Part shown: positions 28,396 to 37,557 of the stretch, piece by piece | Numbering within the stretch: position 1 is the stretch's first letter | Layout: every line of letters starts with the position of its first letter | DNA from: Paenibacillus sp. 453mf | Lineage (GTDB): Bacteria > Bacillota > Bacilli > Paenibacillales > Paenibacillaceae | Reading direction: 5' to 3' | Assembly: GCF_900116105.1 (NCBI RefSeq) | Contig: NZ_FPAC01000001.1 | Span: 734,862-798,861, forward strand | DNA length: 64,000 nt | Notes under the pieces: generated by a model | What the model saw: only the letters and a program-made list of their open reading frames with translations | What the model was told of the DNA's origin: nothing | Databases searched by the model: none | Translations under genes and position numbers: made by a program

Positions 28396-28410
28396 TCGTA
28401 ACATTTCCGA
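28396..28410 (-). promoter_or_regulatory. Zur-box-like site upstream of the permease operon
   Basis: TCGTAACATTTCCGA matches 11 of the 14 fixed positions of the Bacillus Zur operator (TCGTAATnATTACGA). Its place about 100 bases before the permease start and the His-rich partner fit zinc control, but the match is imperfect. Confidence 0.3.
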
Positions 28411-28528
28411 ATTGAGATCTGAAACTGATTCTCTTAAGAAAGATTTAAGAATTTATTCCCTTGATCTTAAAAAGAATCAGATACTCTGTACTCATTAGGA
28501 ATTTATGTACAACGAGGGAGTAATGATT

Positions 28529-29053
28529 ATGAAACAAAAAATTCATCTGTATCCTGTGCTCATACTAGGTTTGCTGCTGCTATATTCCTATGTAGTGATC
28601 AAGGTCATTTTGTTTAAGTTCGGAACTGTTGATCTTGATATACTCGGCGAGCTGTTATACAGGGTCATAGAGAATCCAGCATCTCTGAGTCAAACGATGA
28701 GCTATAGATCCAATCTGATATTGCTGCATACGATAAAAGACAGTTTGGTGCATCCAACAACACATAATTTAATCAATCTGTTTGGTAATGTAGCCATTTT
28801 TATCCCGTTTGGATTTTTGGCAGGAACGATGATCAAGCAGCTGAGCTTTGTCGTTGTCATGCTGCTGTCCTTCAGCTTTAGTCTGCTGCTCGAATGCGCA
28901 CAGATTGTTTTTAGTATGGGGACCTTTGACGTTGATGATCTGCTGCTGAATACATCGGGAGCATTTATTGGATATTTACTATGGAAGCTGTGCAAGGTGC
29001 TTATCAAGAGAGAGGAACCATCAGCATCTCCAAATAAAGAAGTAGATGGATAA
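28529..29053 (+). CDS. VanZ-like family membrane protein
   Basis: About 174 residues with four to five membrane helices. The VanZ pattern is visible: NLFGNVAIFIPFGFLAG, SFSLLLECAQIVFSMGTFDVDDLLLNTSG. VanZ gives low-level teicoplanin resistance in enterococci; most homologues have no known function. ATG 28529 is chosen over 28505 because GAGGGAG lies 8 bases before it. Single gene, divergent from the YcgR-like operon. Confidence 0.88.
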   Translation: MKQKIHLYPVLILGLLLLYSYVVIKVILFKFGTVDLDILGELLYRVIENPASLSQTMSYRSNLILLHTIKDSLVHPTTHNLINLFGNVAIFIPFGFLAGTMIKQLSFVVVMLLSFSFSLLLECAQIVFSMGTFDVDDLLLNTSGAFIGYLLWKLCKVLIKREEPSASPNKEVDG

Positions 29054-29070
29054 GTGTAAGTAGAATAAGA

Positions 29071-29434
29071 TCTGTCGCTAGTGGACAGGCTGTTTTCAAA
29101 CTTAATTACAACTGGGACTTGGATTATAACCCTGTATTCTACTCTATTGATAAATTTGCAGTAGCATGGGATGGAGGATATTCTATAAGACCTGGATCGC
29201 TAGGGTGGGGCGGAGTAAAGCTTGATATTGGACACGATCATAGTGGAAATCTATCTAGTAGTTAACAATGCAATTGGTGAGTATTGGCTTAAAAGATGCA
29301 AGTTGGCACCCCTTCAGTCACTTTTAGCGTGAAGGATGTACCATCTTTAGGTCTTTCTGTATTATGGGTATGAGGGAACAAATACTGCATTCACTCAAAT
29401 AAAGTGGCATCAGTATGATTACTTAATTCAATAA
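29071..29434 (+). pseudogene. Remnant of a secreted protein of unknown function
   Basis: Three pieces in two or three frames look like one decayed gene: ASGQAVFKLNYNWDLDYN up to a stop at 29265 (WDGGYSIRPGSLGWGG), then TPSVTFSVKDVPSLGLSVLW, then YEGTNTAFTQIKWHQYDY to 29434. There is no start or signal peptide left. The aromatic beta-strand style resembles short secreted Bacillales proteins, but no family is recognised. Confidence 0.45.
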
Positions 29435-29455
29435 TGAAAGTAGGTATGACACCAT

Positions 29456-29617
29456 ATGGACGGCTCCGATTTTCTAACACTACTTAATGTGGTAGTCGTT
29501 TCCTTTGGTTTTATATGTAGTTTAATTGATTCTATACGTGAAAATAAAAAAACAACAAAGTTAATCTCATGCATTTTATTTACTTTGTTAACTCTCATTT
29601 TCGTCTTATCAAATTAA
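29456..29617 (+). CDS. Small putative membrane protein (53 residues)
   Basis: Starts MDGSDFLTLLNVVVVSFGF and has two hydrophobic segments split by a basic turn (DSIRENKKTTK). A weak AGTAGGT lies before the ATG. A strong hairpin begins at its stop codon. It may be real or a chance frame in a decayed stretch. Confidence 0.4.
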   Translation: MDGSDFLTLLNVVVVSFGFICSLIDSIRENKKTTKLISCILFTLLTLIFVLSN

Positions 29618-29622
29618 AAGCG

Positions 29623-29656
29623 GCTGTCCCAAAAGTAAAACTTTTGAACAGCCTCA
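29623..29656. terminator. Hairpin after the small membrane frame
   Basis: GGCTGTCCCAAAAG pairs with CTTTTGAACAGCC around TAAAA. The type is common between genes in Paenibacillus. Confidence 0.5.
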
Positions 29657-29685
29657 GTTTCAAAATAGTATAGAGTGTAAAAGGC

Positions 29686-29720
29686 AAGGAGCTAAGCGGT
29701 ATATTATCGCTTAGCTCCTT
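29686..29720. terminator. Perfect 13-bp hairpin
   Basis: AAGGAGCTAAGCG and its exact complement around GTATATTAT, followed by GGATTTTTGG. Likely a second terminator for converging remnants. Confidence 0.5.
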
Positions 29721-29788
29721 GGATTTTTGGCGTTCACTACTATCCTTTTCAAGGGCGAGGGAAAACCACCCACCCTCGGGCACTGTAA

Positions 29789-29935
29789 TTATCTTCTAAC
29801 ATCTATTGCAGCTGTTTTCGTTTCGTTATCCACATTAATGTAAGCGCCAAGGCTTCACCAACTGCACGCAGAGGTACATAGGTACGACCATTAATCAGAA
29901 CTCCGTTATTGATTCTTTTTTTCGGATGTCTCTAT
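29789..29935 (-). pseudogene. Copper-amine-oxidase-like domain fragment
   Basis: On the reverse strand, KRINNGVLINGRTYVPLRAV is the signature of the stalk domain (copper amine oxidase N-terminal family) found in many secreted Paenibacillus proteins. A frameshift follows; the other frame gives GAYINVDNETKTAAIDV and a stop. Only about 48 residues remain. Confidence 0.6.
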
Positions 29936-29937
29936 GA

Positions 29938-30255
29938 TTAATGTTGTTTGTTGTGTGGAACGAAAATAGTGATCCACCAAAATAATATATACACGTATCC
30001 AAGAGAGACATAGATAGACCATAGTGATCCTTCGCTCAGTTTGTGGAATAGATGCTCAAATTCGTTATATCCTGCGGATCTCCCAATGCTGTTATATATA
30101 CTGACTAAGGGTATAGTAAGAGTCATTATTATCGCGATGATCGCGAAGGGGACTCTCTTCTTTCGAAACAAGCTAATAACAGCCGTCACAAGAGTAGCAA
30201 GCAGTAATAGATATAAGAGAATCCAGAACCAGTCAGGCAGCGTTTCCCATTCCAT
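29938..30255 (-). CDS. Small membrane protein of unknown function
   Basis: 105 residues with three hydrophobic segments (about 8-28, 32-54 and 80-100) and no recognised family. Start at ATG 30255 is chosen for the GGAGGG ribosome site 7 bases before it. It lies downstream of the S66 peptidase on the same strand with a 90-base AT-rich gap. Confidence 0.65.
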   Translation of the reverse strand: MEWETLPDWFWILLYLLLLATLVTAVISLFRKKRVPFAIIAIIMTLTIPLVSIYNSIGRSAGYNEFEHLFHKLSEGSLWSIYVSLGYVYILFWWITIFVPHNKQH

Positions 30256-30348
30256 TATATACCCTCCATACCGTTCAATGATCAAAGCTTATTATAACCC
30301 TCTCAATTATATACAAAATAAACAAAATGATATTCTTTATTTAGTTGA

Positions 30349-31278
30349 TTATTGTCCGACACTAACCGTCGGCTCAATGACAGTGAGTGTATTCTCATAG
30401 GTGTTCAAATTTACCGTCGCCCCGATCGGTATTGCGGCTTTGTATATTCCGTGAGCGGTGGTCACATTGGTCATAAGCGGCTTGCCTAGCGGTACGATGA
30501 CTTCTTCAATTAACTGCTGGTAGGAAACTCCATAGGCCTCTAGACATCCCGTGCATTCTCCCATCACAATACCCGCACATTCCTGCAATTTATTCGCCAG
30601 CAAGAGATGGTTCAAATAACGGTAAATCGTATTCGTTGGTTCATGCGTTTCTTCAAGCAACAATATTTTGTCCCGTACATCGATCTCATAGGGAGTTCCA
30701 ATTGAATCTATGAAGGAAGCTAAATTCCCTCCAATGATAGGACCGGTTACATTGCCTTGAATCCTGCTGATTTGAGGAATGCCGGGAGGGTTCGTAATCT
30801 GTCTTTCAAGCTGAATAGTAGAGGTGGCGTTAAAAAATTGGTCGAAGTTATATGCAGGTGTTTGCGGTGCGAAGTCAATAAGCATGAGGCTCTGCAGTGT
30901 AATAAGGTCCGCGTATTGATAGAGGACATTCAGCAGAATTGTAATATCACTATAGCCAGATACAATTTTGGGATTATTGCGAACCACATTATAGTCAAGG
31001 TAGGGAAGAATGCCGGCAACACCCGTGCCGCCGCGCGTAGCCAGAATTAATCTGACCTCTTCATTCTCAAACATGCTCATAAGGTCTGATGCCCGCTCCT
31101 CATTGGTGCCTGCGAGGAACCCATTCGAATCATATACATGGTTGCCAATAACCACATTAAGTCCTGCTGTCCGAAGGATCTCTATGCGGGCATCAATGGT
31201 GGCGGCGCTTAATGGGCTTCCTAATGTAACTAGACCCACGGTATCTCCTGCTTGTAAAATAGGGGGAGCAACAGCCAT
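30349..31278 (-). CDS. S66-family LD-carboxypeptidase / MccF-like peptidase
   Basis: 309 residues. Serine peptidase of family S66 (LD-carboxypeptidase A of cell-wall recycling, or MccF, which cleaves microcin C-type toxins). The Ser nucleophile is in VSGYSDITIL, the Glu in LLLEETHEP and the His in TTAHGIYKAA, in family order. The N-terminal Gly-rich segments (GLVTLGSPLS, ATRGGTGVAGILPYLDY) are typical. Start ATG 31278 has AAGGAGGGTCGAAAT upstream. Divergent from a LysR regulator 180 bases away that may control it. Confidence 0.92.
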   Translation of the reverse strand: MAVAPPILQAGDTVGLVTLGSPLSAATIDARIEILRTAGLNVVIGNHVYDSNGFLAGTNEERASDLMSMFENEEVRLILATRGGTGVAGILPYLDYNVVRNNPKIVSGYSDITILLNVLYQYADLITLQSLMLIDFAPQTPAYNFDQFFNATSTIQLERQITNPPGIPQISRIQGNVTGPIIGGNLASFIDSIGTPYEIDVRDKILLLEETHEPTNTIYRYLNHLLLANKLQECAGIVMGECTGCLEAYGVSYQQLIEEVIVPLGKPLMTNVTTAHGIYKAAIPIGATVNLNTYENTLTVIEPTVSVGQ

Positions 31279-31458
31279 ATTTCGACCCTCCTTATATGAA
31301 TCCCGATTCCAAGTGTGCATTTAATGATGTGTATGGAGATTTACGATGAATTATGTTCTTCGGTCTTCTGTAAATGAGTATTAGTTTAATTTACAACCAT
31401 TAGAATGATAAAATAGAGCAAGGCATATGTGAGCACTAGCGAAGAAAGTAGGAGAGTT

Positions 31459-32361
31459 ATGACGACACTACAGCAGTTAAAATATGTTATTGAAGTCGCG
31501 AACCGCGGTTCCATGAATGAGGCGGCCAAGCGGCTGTTTATATCTCAGCCGAGCTTGTCCAAGGCGATAAAAGAGCTGGAGGAAGAGATTGGTATCACCA
31601 TATTTGAGCGGACAAATAAAGGAATCACCCTGTCAATGGAGGGCGCTGAATTTATGGGGTACGCCAGACAGGTGACAGAACAAGCAGAGCTGCTAGAGAG
31701 CAGATACCGTAACGCGAAGCCGTCCCCGCAGCACTTTTCCGTCTCTACCCAGCATTACGCCTTTGCCGTCAATGCTTTTGTTAAGCTGGTGAATGAGCAC
31801 GGATTAGATGAATATGAGCTGGCGCTTCGGGAAACCAAGACTTATGAAATTATTGAAGATGTCAAAACACTGCGCAGCGAGATTGGAATCTTGTATTTGA
31901 ATGAGTTTAATGCCAAGGTAATCAATCGACTCCTGGATTCTGCCAATTTGCAGTTTCACAGTTTGTTTGTCGCGAAGCCGCATATCTTCATTAGTGTCCA
32001 TAACCCGCTGGCGAAGAAGCCTATTGTTACCATTGAGGAGCTAGAGGAATATCCTTATTTGTCCTTTGACCAAGGCGAATATAATTCTTTTCATTTCTCT
32101 GAAGAGATCTTAAGCACGCTTTCACATAAGAAGAGCATTCGTGTCAATGACAGAGCAACGCTGTTCAATTTGCTGATCGGTCTGAATGGGTATACAATTT
32201 CAACCGGCGTCCTCAGTGCAGACTTGAACGGAAATGATATTATTCCCGTACCGCTGGATTGTAAGGAAACGATTAACGTGGGGTGGATCGCTCATAAGAA
32301 TGCAATGATGTCCAAGCTGGCGGCGGCTTATGTGGAGGCACTGCATGAAGCGATTTTATAA
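31459..32361 (+). CDS. LysR-family transcriptional regulator
   Basis: 300 residues. N-terminal winged helix-turn-helix (LQQLKYVIEVANRGSMNEAA, LFISQPSLSKAIKELEEEIG) and a C-terminal co-inducer domain of periplasmic-binding fold. ATG 31459 is preferred (GTAGGAGAG just upstream) over GTG 31429. It is divergent from the S66 peptidase gene, the usual target position for LysR regulators. A broken methionine-synthase-like gene follows at once; regulators of this type next to yxjG-like genes often respond to sulfur or methionine status, so either neighbour could be the target. Confidence 0.92.
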   Translation: MTTLQQLKYVIEVANRGSMNEAAKRLFISQPSLSKAIKELEEEIGITIFERTNKGITLSMEGAEFMGYARQVTEQAELLESRYRNAKPSPQHFSVSTQHYAFAVNAFVKLVNEHGLDEYELALRETKTYEIIEDVKTLRSEIGILYLNEFNAKVINRLLDSANLQFHSLFVAKPHIFISVHNPLAKKPIVTIEELEEYPYLSFDQGEYNSFHFSEEILSTLSHKKSIRVNDRATLFNLLIGLNGYTISTGVLSADLNGNDIIPVPLDCKETINVGWIAHKNAMMSKLAAAYVEALHEAIL

Positions 32362-33080
32362 AGAACTTTCTTCGTCCGGAAGCCTTGAAGAAAGCAAGAG
32401 CGCAATTTCAAAATGGAGAAATCTCTCAAGAACAGCTGACACATCCTTGCACACTATAAATTCTTGAGAGACGTTGCAGGTGATGATGTTGTAGCGCGTC
32501 AAGCCATTCCAGCTCCTGCTCAGTTCTTGTTTGAGCTGCAGCGCGGAGAGTATCGTGAGCTTACAGCCAAGATATCCTAATAACGATGATCTTGTCAGAG
32601 ACACGGCAGATGCATATCGCCAAACGATTCTGGCATTCTACGAGCTCGGCTGCCGTAGTATTCAGCTGGATGATTGCACATGGGGCGCACTCTGCGACCA
32701 GGGCTTCATTGGTATGTTTACGAACAATGGAGGAGATATCAAAGCTCTTGCTGAAACTCTTGCCCGTGTCAACAGTGAAGCGATTGCTGACCTCCCACAG
32801 GATCTTGTGGTCACGACGCATGTTTGCCGCGGTAACTACAACTCCACATGGGCTTCCTCCGGGGGATATGAGCCGATTGCTGAAACATTGCTTGGCATCA
32901 ATAACTACGATGCGTTCTATCTTGAATTCGATACGGATCGAGTATGTGGATATTAATCGGATTTGCCTTAGCCCGCAATGCGGATTTGCTTCAACAGAAG
33001 AGGGCAACTTGCTTACAGAAGAACAGCAGTGGAATAAGCTTGTCTTCATTAAAGAAATAGCAGACGAGATTTGGAAATAA
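32361..33080 (+). pseudogene. YxjG/MetE-C-like methyltransferase, heavily broken
   Basis: At least three frames spell out pieces of a cobalamin-independent methionine synthase relative: FLRPEALKKARAQFQNGEIS, then GDDVVARQAIPAPAQFLFEL, then DTADAYRQTILAFYELGCRS with QLDDCTWGALCD and TTHVCRGNYNSTWASSGGYE, and lastly ISRICLSPQCGFASTEEG-type sequence (LSPQCGFASTEEGN) up to the stop at 33080. The Cys of HVCRGN and of PQCGF are zinc ligands in the family. The true start and the segment between the first pieces are gone. Clearly non-functional. Confidence 0.85.
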
Positions 33081-33191
33081 TAGATTTATAGCTGATTCAT
33101 CAAAACGCAGGAGACAAGGAGCAGCCTTTGTAAGGTCTTCTCCTTGAATGAGTTGTGAAACGGATTCATCTATTGAAATTTGCTATATAAC

Positions 33192-33220
33192 TTGCAATGT
33201 ATAGAACGAATCGCTATAAT
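33192..33220 (+). promoter_or_regulatory. SigA promoter of tRNA-Leu
   Basis: TTGCAA, a 17-base spacer and TATAAT, placed about 20 bases before the tRNA. Confidence 0.8.
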
Positions 33221-33242
33221 ATGAGAGTGGTCTATTAAATAT

Positions 33243-33326
<84 letters not shown>

Positions 33327-33329
33327 TCA

Positions 33330-33534
33330 CTTCATCAATGACAGGTTTCTGAACTGCTTTTTCTAGCAGTGAAGGAACCTTTTTGTTATTCGATATCTTG
33401 AAGCTGGTGCTCATTACCTGGGCAGAAGAAATCGTTGAACGGTAATCCAAATGAGCGTAAATATTAGCTGTAGTGGAAAAATGACTCTGACCGATCCATT
33501 CCTGAAATTCCTTCATACTTACGCCATTTGCCAT
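33330..33534 (-). pseudogene. Tyrosine-integrase C-terminal remnant next to tRNA-Leu
   Basis: About 68 residues of the recombinase end: EFQEWIGQSHFSTTANIYAHLDY carries the H/W box (GHS altered to GQS) and the catalytic Tyr in IYAHLDY. The catalytic Arg boxes are missing upstream. The frame runs on through the antisense of the tRNA (RGLEPPRGLAHTDL), which is not integrase sequence. Integrases placed against a tRNA 3' end mark an old integration site. Confidence 0.75.
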
Positions 33535-33607
33535 TGAAGAGTAGAAGGCCGAGTTTCAGTCGGAACTCTCAGGTGAATTCAACTACAGGTAGCTTTGAGC
33601 ATAAACT

Positions 33608-33663
33608 GCAACAGCGGCCAGGCTAGGTCTTTCGCATCCTAGTCCGCCGCTGTTGCTTTTTTT
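33608..33663. terminator. Terminator between the integrase remnant and the DJ-1 gene
   Basis: GCAACAGCGGC with its complement, an inner CTAGG/CCTAG stem, and seven T residues on the forward strand. Confidence 0.75.
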
Positions 33664-33674
33664 GGATCGGTTTT

Positions 33675-34505
33675 TTACTTTTCGGCAGTGCTCACGGAAA
33701 TAGCAGCTGGTTGTTTTTCTTCAGACGCTTTTGGACTCGTATTAAAGTCGACCGGCGTAATGCCTTCCGCTTTCCACACCGTGCCTCTTTTCTCGTACTC
33801 AAATAACTTTTCTACGGAATTCGCGACTTGGGGCCCTAATTCACGATCGACCAAATACAAGGCCACGTCAAGTCCCGAAGTCACACCTCCCCCGCTCACG
33901 AAACGAGGACTATCTTCAACGACTCTTGCTTCAATCGGAATTGCACCGAAAGCTCCTAACGCAGCCATGCCGATATGATTGGTTACCGCATGTCTATCTT
34001 TCAACAAACCTGCCATTGCAGGTATCAATGTACCTCCACATACGGTAGCCACAGTGATTTCTTTATTGTTAAAAGCTTGTTTCAACATACCCGGTAAGTC
34101 TGTCTTCATGGCCTGCGCTAATATATTCGGAACAGCATCTTCCGAATTTCCCGCCGGCTTCCCTGCAGCTCCGGGCACCAAAATAATTCCCGGACGGTTT
34201 GGGTCTAATGCGGCTTGCGCTTCGAGAGCGGGTCCATTCAGACCGCTCGGGACAGAACGCTTGCCTTCTGCAGAAACCAATTCTACAGTAACTGCTCCTT
34301 TTGAGTACATTCCCGCGGCAGCGAATACTTCATATGGCGCTAATGCGTCCAGCAGATCGAAACCATCGAATAATACGACTTGAACATGCGTAGTTTTCTT
34401 GTCCTTGGATGCATCCTTGTTATCTTTTGTATTCGCACTTGCTGCAGAGGCAACTAGACTTAGAACCAGTGCAAACGACATGAGCAATCCCAATATTTTG
34501 TTCAT
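33675..34505 (-). CDS. Secreted DJ-1/PfpI-family protein
   Basis: 276 residues. A signal peptide of about 24 residues (LLMSFALVLSLVASAASA) is followed by a linker rich in Lys and Asp and a DJ-1/PfpI domain: VQVVLFDGFDLLDALAPYEV, the nucleophile elbow TVATVCGGTLIPAMAGLL with Cys, and the conserved VSGGGVTSGLDVALYL. Domain members include isonitrile hydratase and chaperone or protease-like proteins; this one would act outside the membrane. It is closely similar to the second DJ-1 gene at 35340, so the pair arose by duplication. Confidence 0.9.
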   Translation of the reverse strand: MNKILGLLMSFALVLSLVASAASANTKDNKDASKDKKTTHVQVVLFDGFDLLDALAPYEVFAAAGMYSKGAVTVELVSAEGKRSVPSGLNGPALEAQAALDPNRPGIILVPGAAGKPAGNSEDAVPNILAQAMKTDLPGMLKQAFNNKEITVATVCGGTLIPAMAGLLKDRHAVTNHIGMAALGAFGAIPIEARVVEDSPRFVSGGGVTSGLDVALYLVDRELGPQVANSVEKLFEYEKRGTVWKAEGITPVDFNTSPKASEEKQPAAISVSTAEK

Positions 34506-34639
34506 CCTTATACCTATTCCTTTCGTTTAGCTCAAGGCATACAACGGAACGTAATCCCTTACCCTTAAGCGATGTTTTGGTGTTGTTAATAAAACCAGTA
34601 CACTACTCAAATCATGCGGATGTGAGTGGGCCACCTCAT

Positions 34640-35287
34640 TTAAGGGGTAACCACTGCCTCTCTGGATCGGCCGATCATTCTGATTATAATGTTAGGAATG
34701 ACCAGCAGCAGCACAATGGAGCCGTAAACACCAATGATATAGCTGGTAGCGTAAACAAGACCGAATCCCTCATGAAAAAGAGAAGTGATGAGATGAATCA
34801 ACATGTTCGTAAAACAAAAGGCGTAACTTCGGATCATCCAGTTCCGGTGCCGGATGATGCGTTTCTTTTTGATTTGTACGAGCGCCATACTGGTTATGAG
34901 CAGCCATATCATGTTTAGCGCATTGAACCCCATGCTTGTTATTTTTCCTCCGGTAGCGTAAGGCGCCATGTACCCGGAAGTCAGCACGACAAGAAGTACG
35001 GACACCAAATAAATGTAGCCGTTTATGCGATGGAATTTGCGGCTTTTTTCAAAGATTCGATTGGAAAAGTTGAGCAGCCCCGCCGCCATGGCGATGCAGG
35101 CAAACGCAACATGAACGCGCATAACGTTTAACCAGACCGGGAGATTAAGCTCGCGCTTCAGTCCGGTTTTATGGCTTAAAAAATCCCCGGCTCCGGGATC
35201 GATCATATAATTCTGCGTCAAGGCGTACATGATGTATACAATGCTGACACAGGCCAATATTCCGTATAATGTTTTCCGCTTCTTCAT
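34640..35287 (-). CDS. DUF2306-family membrane protein
   Basis: About 215 residues with six or so membrane helices. NVMRVHVAFACIAMAAGLLNF, KFHRINGYIYLVSV and IRHRNWMIRSYAFCF are typical of this group, which has paired conserved His residues and is sometimes compared with cytochrome b-like proteins. Start at 35287 (MKKRKTLYG) is preferred; a longer frame starts at 35332. It lies between two DJ-1 genes on the same strand. Function unknown. Confidence 0.8.
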   Translation of the reverse strand: MKKRKTLYGILACVSIVYIMYALTQNYMIDPGAGDFLSHKTGLKRELNLPVWLNVMRVHVAFACIAMAAGLLNFSNRIFEKSRKFHRINGYIYLVSVLLVVLTSGYMAPYATGGKITSMGFNALNMIWLLITSMALVQIKKKRIIRHRNWMIRSYAFCFTNMLIHLITSLFHEGFGLVYATSYIIGVYGSIVLLLVIPNIIIRMIGRSREAVVTP

Positions 35288-35339
35288 GCAATCCAATACC
35301 CCCGCGGCTTCACTTTTATTGCTTATACACATTTCCGGG

Positions 35340-36374
35340 TTAGGATACCCGTTTGCCTGTTAATTTGGATGCCGGCAGTATGCCGGCCCTGGCGAATCCG
35401 GTCATGTGATCTCCGCCCACGGCAGCTTCGAATTTCAGATTTAAGCGCATGGGTTTCGTGATTCGCAGCGACCAGGTAAGCTTATTGTCCTGTAGTAAAG
35501 GGTTTAAAAACTCGACGGTCTCATCCCCTTGTGTTGCCTTGCCTTGGATCGTCCCATTCCTTATGGAGATGGAGAGCTTGACCTCCAGTTTCCCAACAGG
35601 CGTAGCGATTGTCGTATCCCAATCCCCGTCGAAGTCAGATTCCCTGGATGATTTTATATCCAGGGTATCGTAAGTCATCCCCGCTTTGTTCATCGCAATG
35701 TTCGTTTCTTCGTCGGTCACTGCCATTTGAGAGCTAGGCGCAATGCCTTCTTCTCGCCAAACCGTTCCTCTCCGTTCATATTCGAACAGTTGCTCTACCG
35801 CGTGTGCGATGCGCGGTCCAAGCTCGCGTTCCACGAGATACAGCGCTACATCGAGTCCCGAAGTAACACCGCCGCCGGACACCAGGTTGCCGTTGTCCAC
35901 TACACGTGCTGAGACGGGAATGGCGCCGGTTGCTCCAAGTACATCCATGCCCAGATGATGCGTTACCGCCGGTCTGCCCTCCAAGAGCCCTCCCATGGCC
36001 AGCAGCAGGGAACCGCCGCAAACCGTGGCGACGATGAGGTCTTTTTGCCCGATTGCCTGCCCAATCATTCCAGTCAATTCTGTATTCATTGCCCGCGACA
36101 AAATAGCCGGGGGCGAATCGGGGCCATCTCCTTCAACGTCGCCCGACGCACCAGGTACGAGAATGATGCCCGCACGTTTCGGGTTCAGTCTGCCGCTTGC
36201 TTCAATTTTTAACCCGTTGATGCCGCTAGTAACTGATCTCGGCCCTTCAGCGGTGACGAGTTCTACGCTTAACGCGTTATCAGCATATATTGCAGCGGCG
36301 CAAAAAACCTCGTAAGGCGCAATGGCATCCAGAAGGTCAAAGCCATCAAAAAGCACGATTTGAACCGTTAACAT
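35340..36374 (-). CDS. DJ-1/PfpI-family protein with extra C-terminal domain
   Basis: 344 residues. No signal peptide; the DJ-1/PfpI domain (1-200) has VQIVLFDGFDLLDAIAPYEV, the nucleophile region TVCGGSLLLAMGGLL and VSGGGVTSGLDVALYL. Residues 225-344 form a beta-rich domain (DWDTTIATPVGKLEVKLSI, LTWSLRITKPMRLNLKF) of a kind seen alone in small secreted or lipid-binding-like proteins. The extra domain could bind a ligand or another protein. Paralogue of the gene at 33675. The last of four reverse-strand genes before the two-component system. Confidence 0.88.
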   Translation of the reverse strand: MLTVQIVLFDGFDLLDAIAPYEVFCAAAIYADNALSVELVTAEGPRSVTSGINGLKIEASGRLNPKRAGIILVPGASGDVEGDGPDSPPAILSRAMNTELTGMIGQAIGQKDLIVATVCGGSLLLAMGGLLEGRPAVTHHLGMDVLGATGAIPVSARVVDNGNLVSGGGVTSGLDVALYLVERELGPRIAHAVEQLFEYERRGTVWREEGIAPSSQMAVTDEETNIAMNKAGMTYDTLDIKSSRESDFDGDWDTTIATPVGKLEVKLSISIRNGTIQGKATQGDETVEFLNPLLQDNKLTWSLRITKPMRLNLKFEAAVGGDHMTGFARAGILPASKLTGKRVS

Positions 36375-36441
36375 CCATAAACCTCCTCGTATTCAAAGTC
36401 AGTACGTTGATCCTCGAACCTGCGGGTCGATCAGGGGAAAG

Positions 36442-36663
36442 TTATTTTGTCAGAAGATCCTTCAGCGTGTGATATTCCTTCTCGTCGATTTCACCCCTAG
36501 CCATCCGGCCTTTTAGAATCAATGCGATGTCACGGTCTTTTTGATTGGATTCTTTGTAGCGATGACGAATCGCATAGATTCGAACTGCCACCAAAGAAAA
36601 AAGCGTGAGACAAAATAGAGCACCGAATGGAAAAAACGAGAAACTGCCGTGTTCCAAGCCCAT
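36442..36663 (-). CDS. Small membrane protein with SHOCT domain
   Basis: 73 residues. One membrane helix (about 10-28) and a C-terminal SHOCT motif (ILKGRMARGEIDEKEYHTLK), a short oligomerisation motif found in many small bacterial proteins. ATG 36663 has AAGGAGGATGAC upstream. It may assist assembly of a membrane complex; the DJ-1/DUF2306 operon just after it is a possible partner. Confidence 0.8.
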   Translation of the reverse strand: MGLEHGSFSFFPFGALFCLTLFSLVAVRIYAIRHRYKESNQKDRDIALILKGRMARGEIDEKEYHTLKDLLTK

Positions 36664-36869
36664 GTCATCCTCCTTCATCCGTTTTGTATAGAACGAGCCC
36701 TCAGTTTCGATATTTGCTTTCCGTGCCCGCAAGAAGAAGCATAACAAACGAGTCTCTCAAACGAAGTTGCAAAAAGGTCACAAAACAATAAACAATTCAT
36801 CACAAATCAGGTGGTTCCGTTAGTTTCTTGGGGAAAAATGATAAACTAGTATTCAAAGGTGGGATATTC

Positions 36870-37556
36870 ATGAGCGAAGTAAGTACGATACTGGTTGTAG
36901 ACGATGATCAAAGCATTGTCGAACTATTGAGGGACTTTTTAGAATACGAAAACTTTCGCGTTATAACCGCTTGCGATACCGTTCAAGCGTGGGCTTTATT
37001 TAAGCAAAGTTCCATTCATTGTATAGTTCTTGACATCATGATGCCGGGACAAAACGGGTTTGAGCTATGTCGCAATATTCGGGCGGAGAGTAACGTTCCG
37101 ATCCTTTTCTTGAGCGCACGCAGCGACGATGTGGACAAGATTCGAGGGCTGACTCTCGGCGGCGATGATTATATCGTCAAAACCGCTTCACCCGGCGAGA
37201 TCGTAGCCAGGATAAAAGCTGTATTGCGGCGTTCCGTTTCCCAGCTGCAAATGGATGAAAGGATCTTGGATTTTGGCCGCATCAAGCTAAATCTATCCAC
37301 AAGAGAAGTGATCGTGGATGGGAAGAGTGTAGTGCTCACGCCGAGGGAATATGAGTTGTTGCGATTATTTGTCGAACACCCCAGGCATGTTTTTTCATAT
37401 GAACAGATACTTTCAAAATTTTGGGATGGGGTGGGCGACAGGCATACGATTCGGGTGCACCTCGGTCGACTTCGCGAAAAAATCGAATCCGATCCGAACC
37501 ATCCTCAATACCTGGTCAACGTATGGGGAATAGGGTATCGCTTTGAGGGAGGATAA
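36870..37556 (+). CDS. OmpR-family response regulator
   Basis: 228 residues. N-terminal receiver domain with the acidic pair DDD near residue 12-14, phospho-acceptor Asp in VLDIMMPGQNG and Lys in YIVKTAS. C-terminal winged helix (LTPREYELLRLFVEHPRHVF, HTIRVHLGRLREKIE). ATG 36870 has AGGTGGG upstream. Its kinase follows with one base between stop and start. The divergent SHOCT/DJ-1 operon is a natural candidate target; no operator was identified. Confidence 0.95.
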   Translation: MSEVSTILVVDDDQSIVELLRDFLEYENFRVITACDTVQAWALFKQSSIHCIVLDIMMPGQNGFELCRNIRAESNVPILFLSARSDDVDKIRGLTLGGDDYIVKTASPGEIVARIKAVLRRSVSQLQMDERILDFGRIKLNLSTREVIVDGKSVVLTPREYELLRLFVEHPRHVFSYEQILSKFWDGVGDRHTIRVHLGRLREKIESDPNHPQYLVNVWGIGYRFEGG

Positions 37557-37557
37557 A

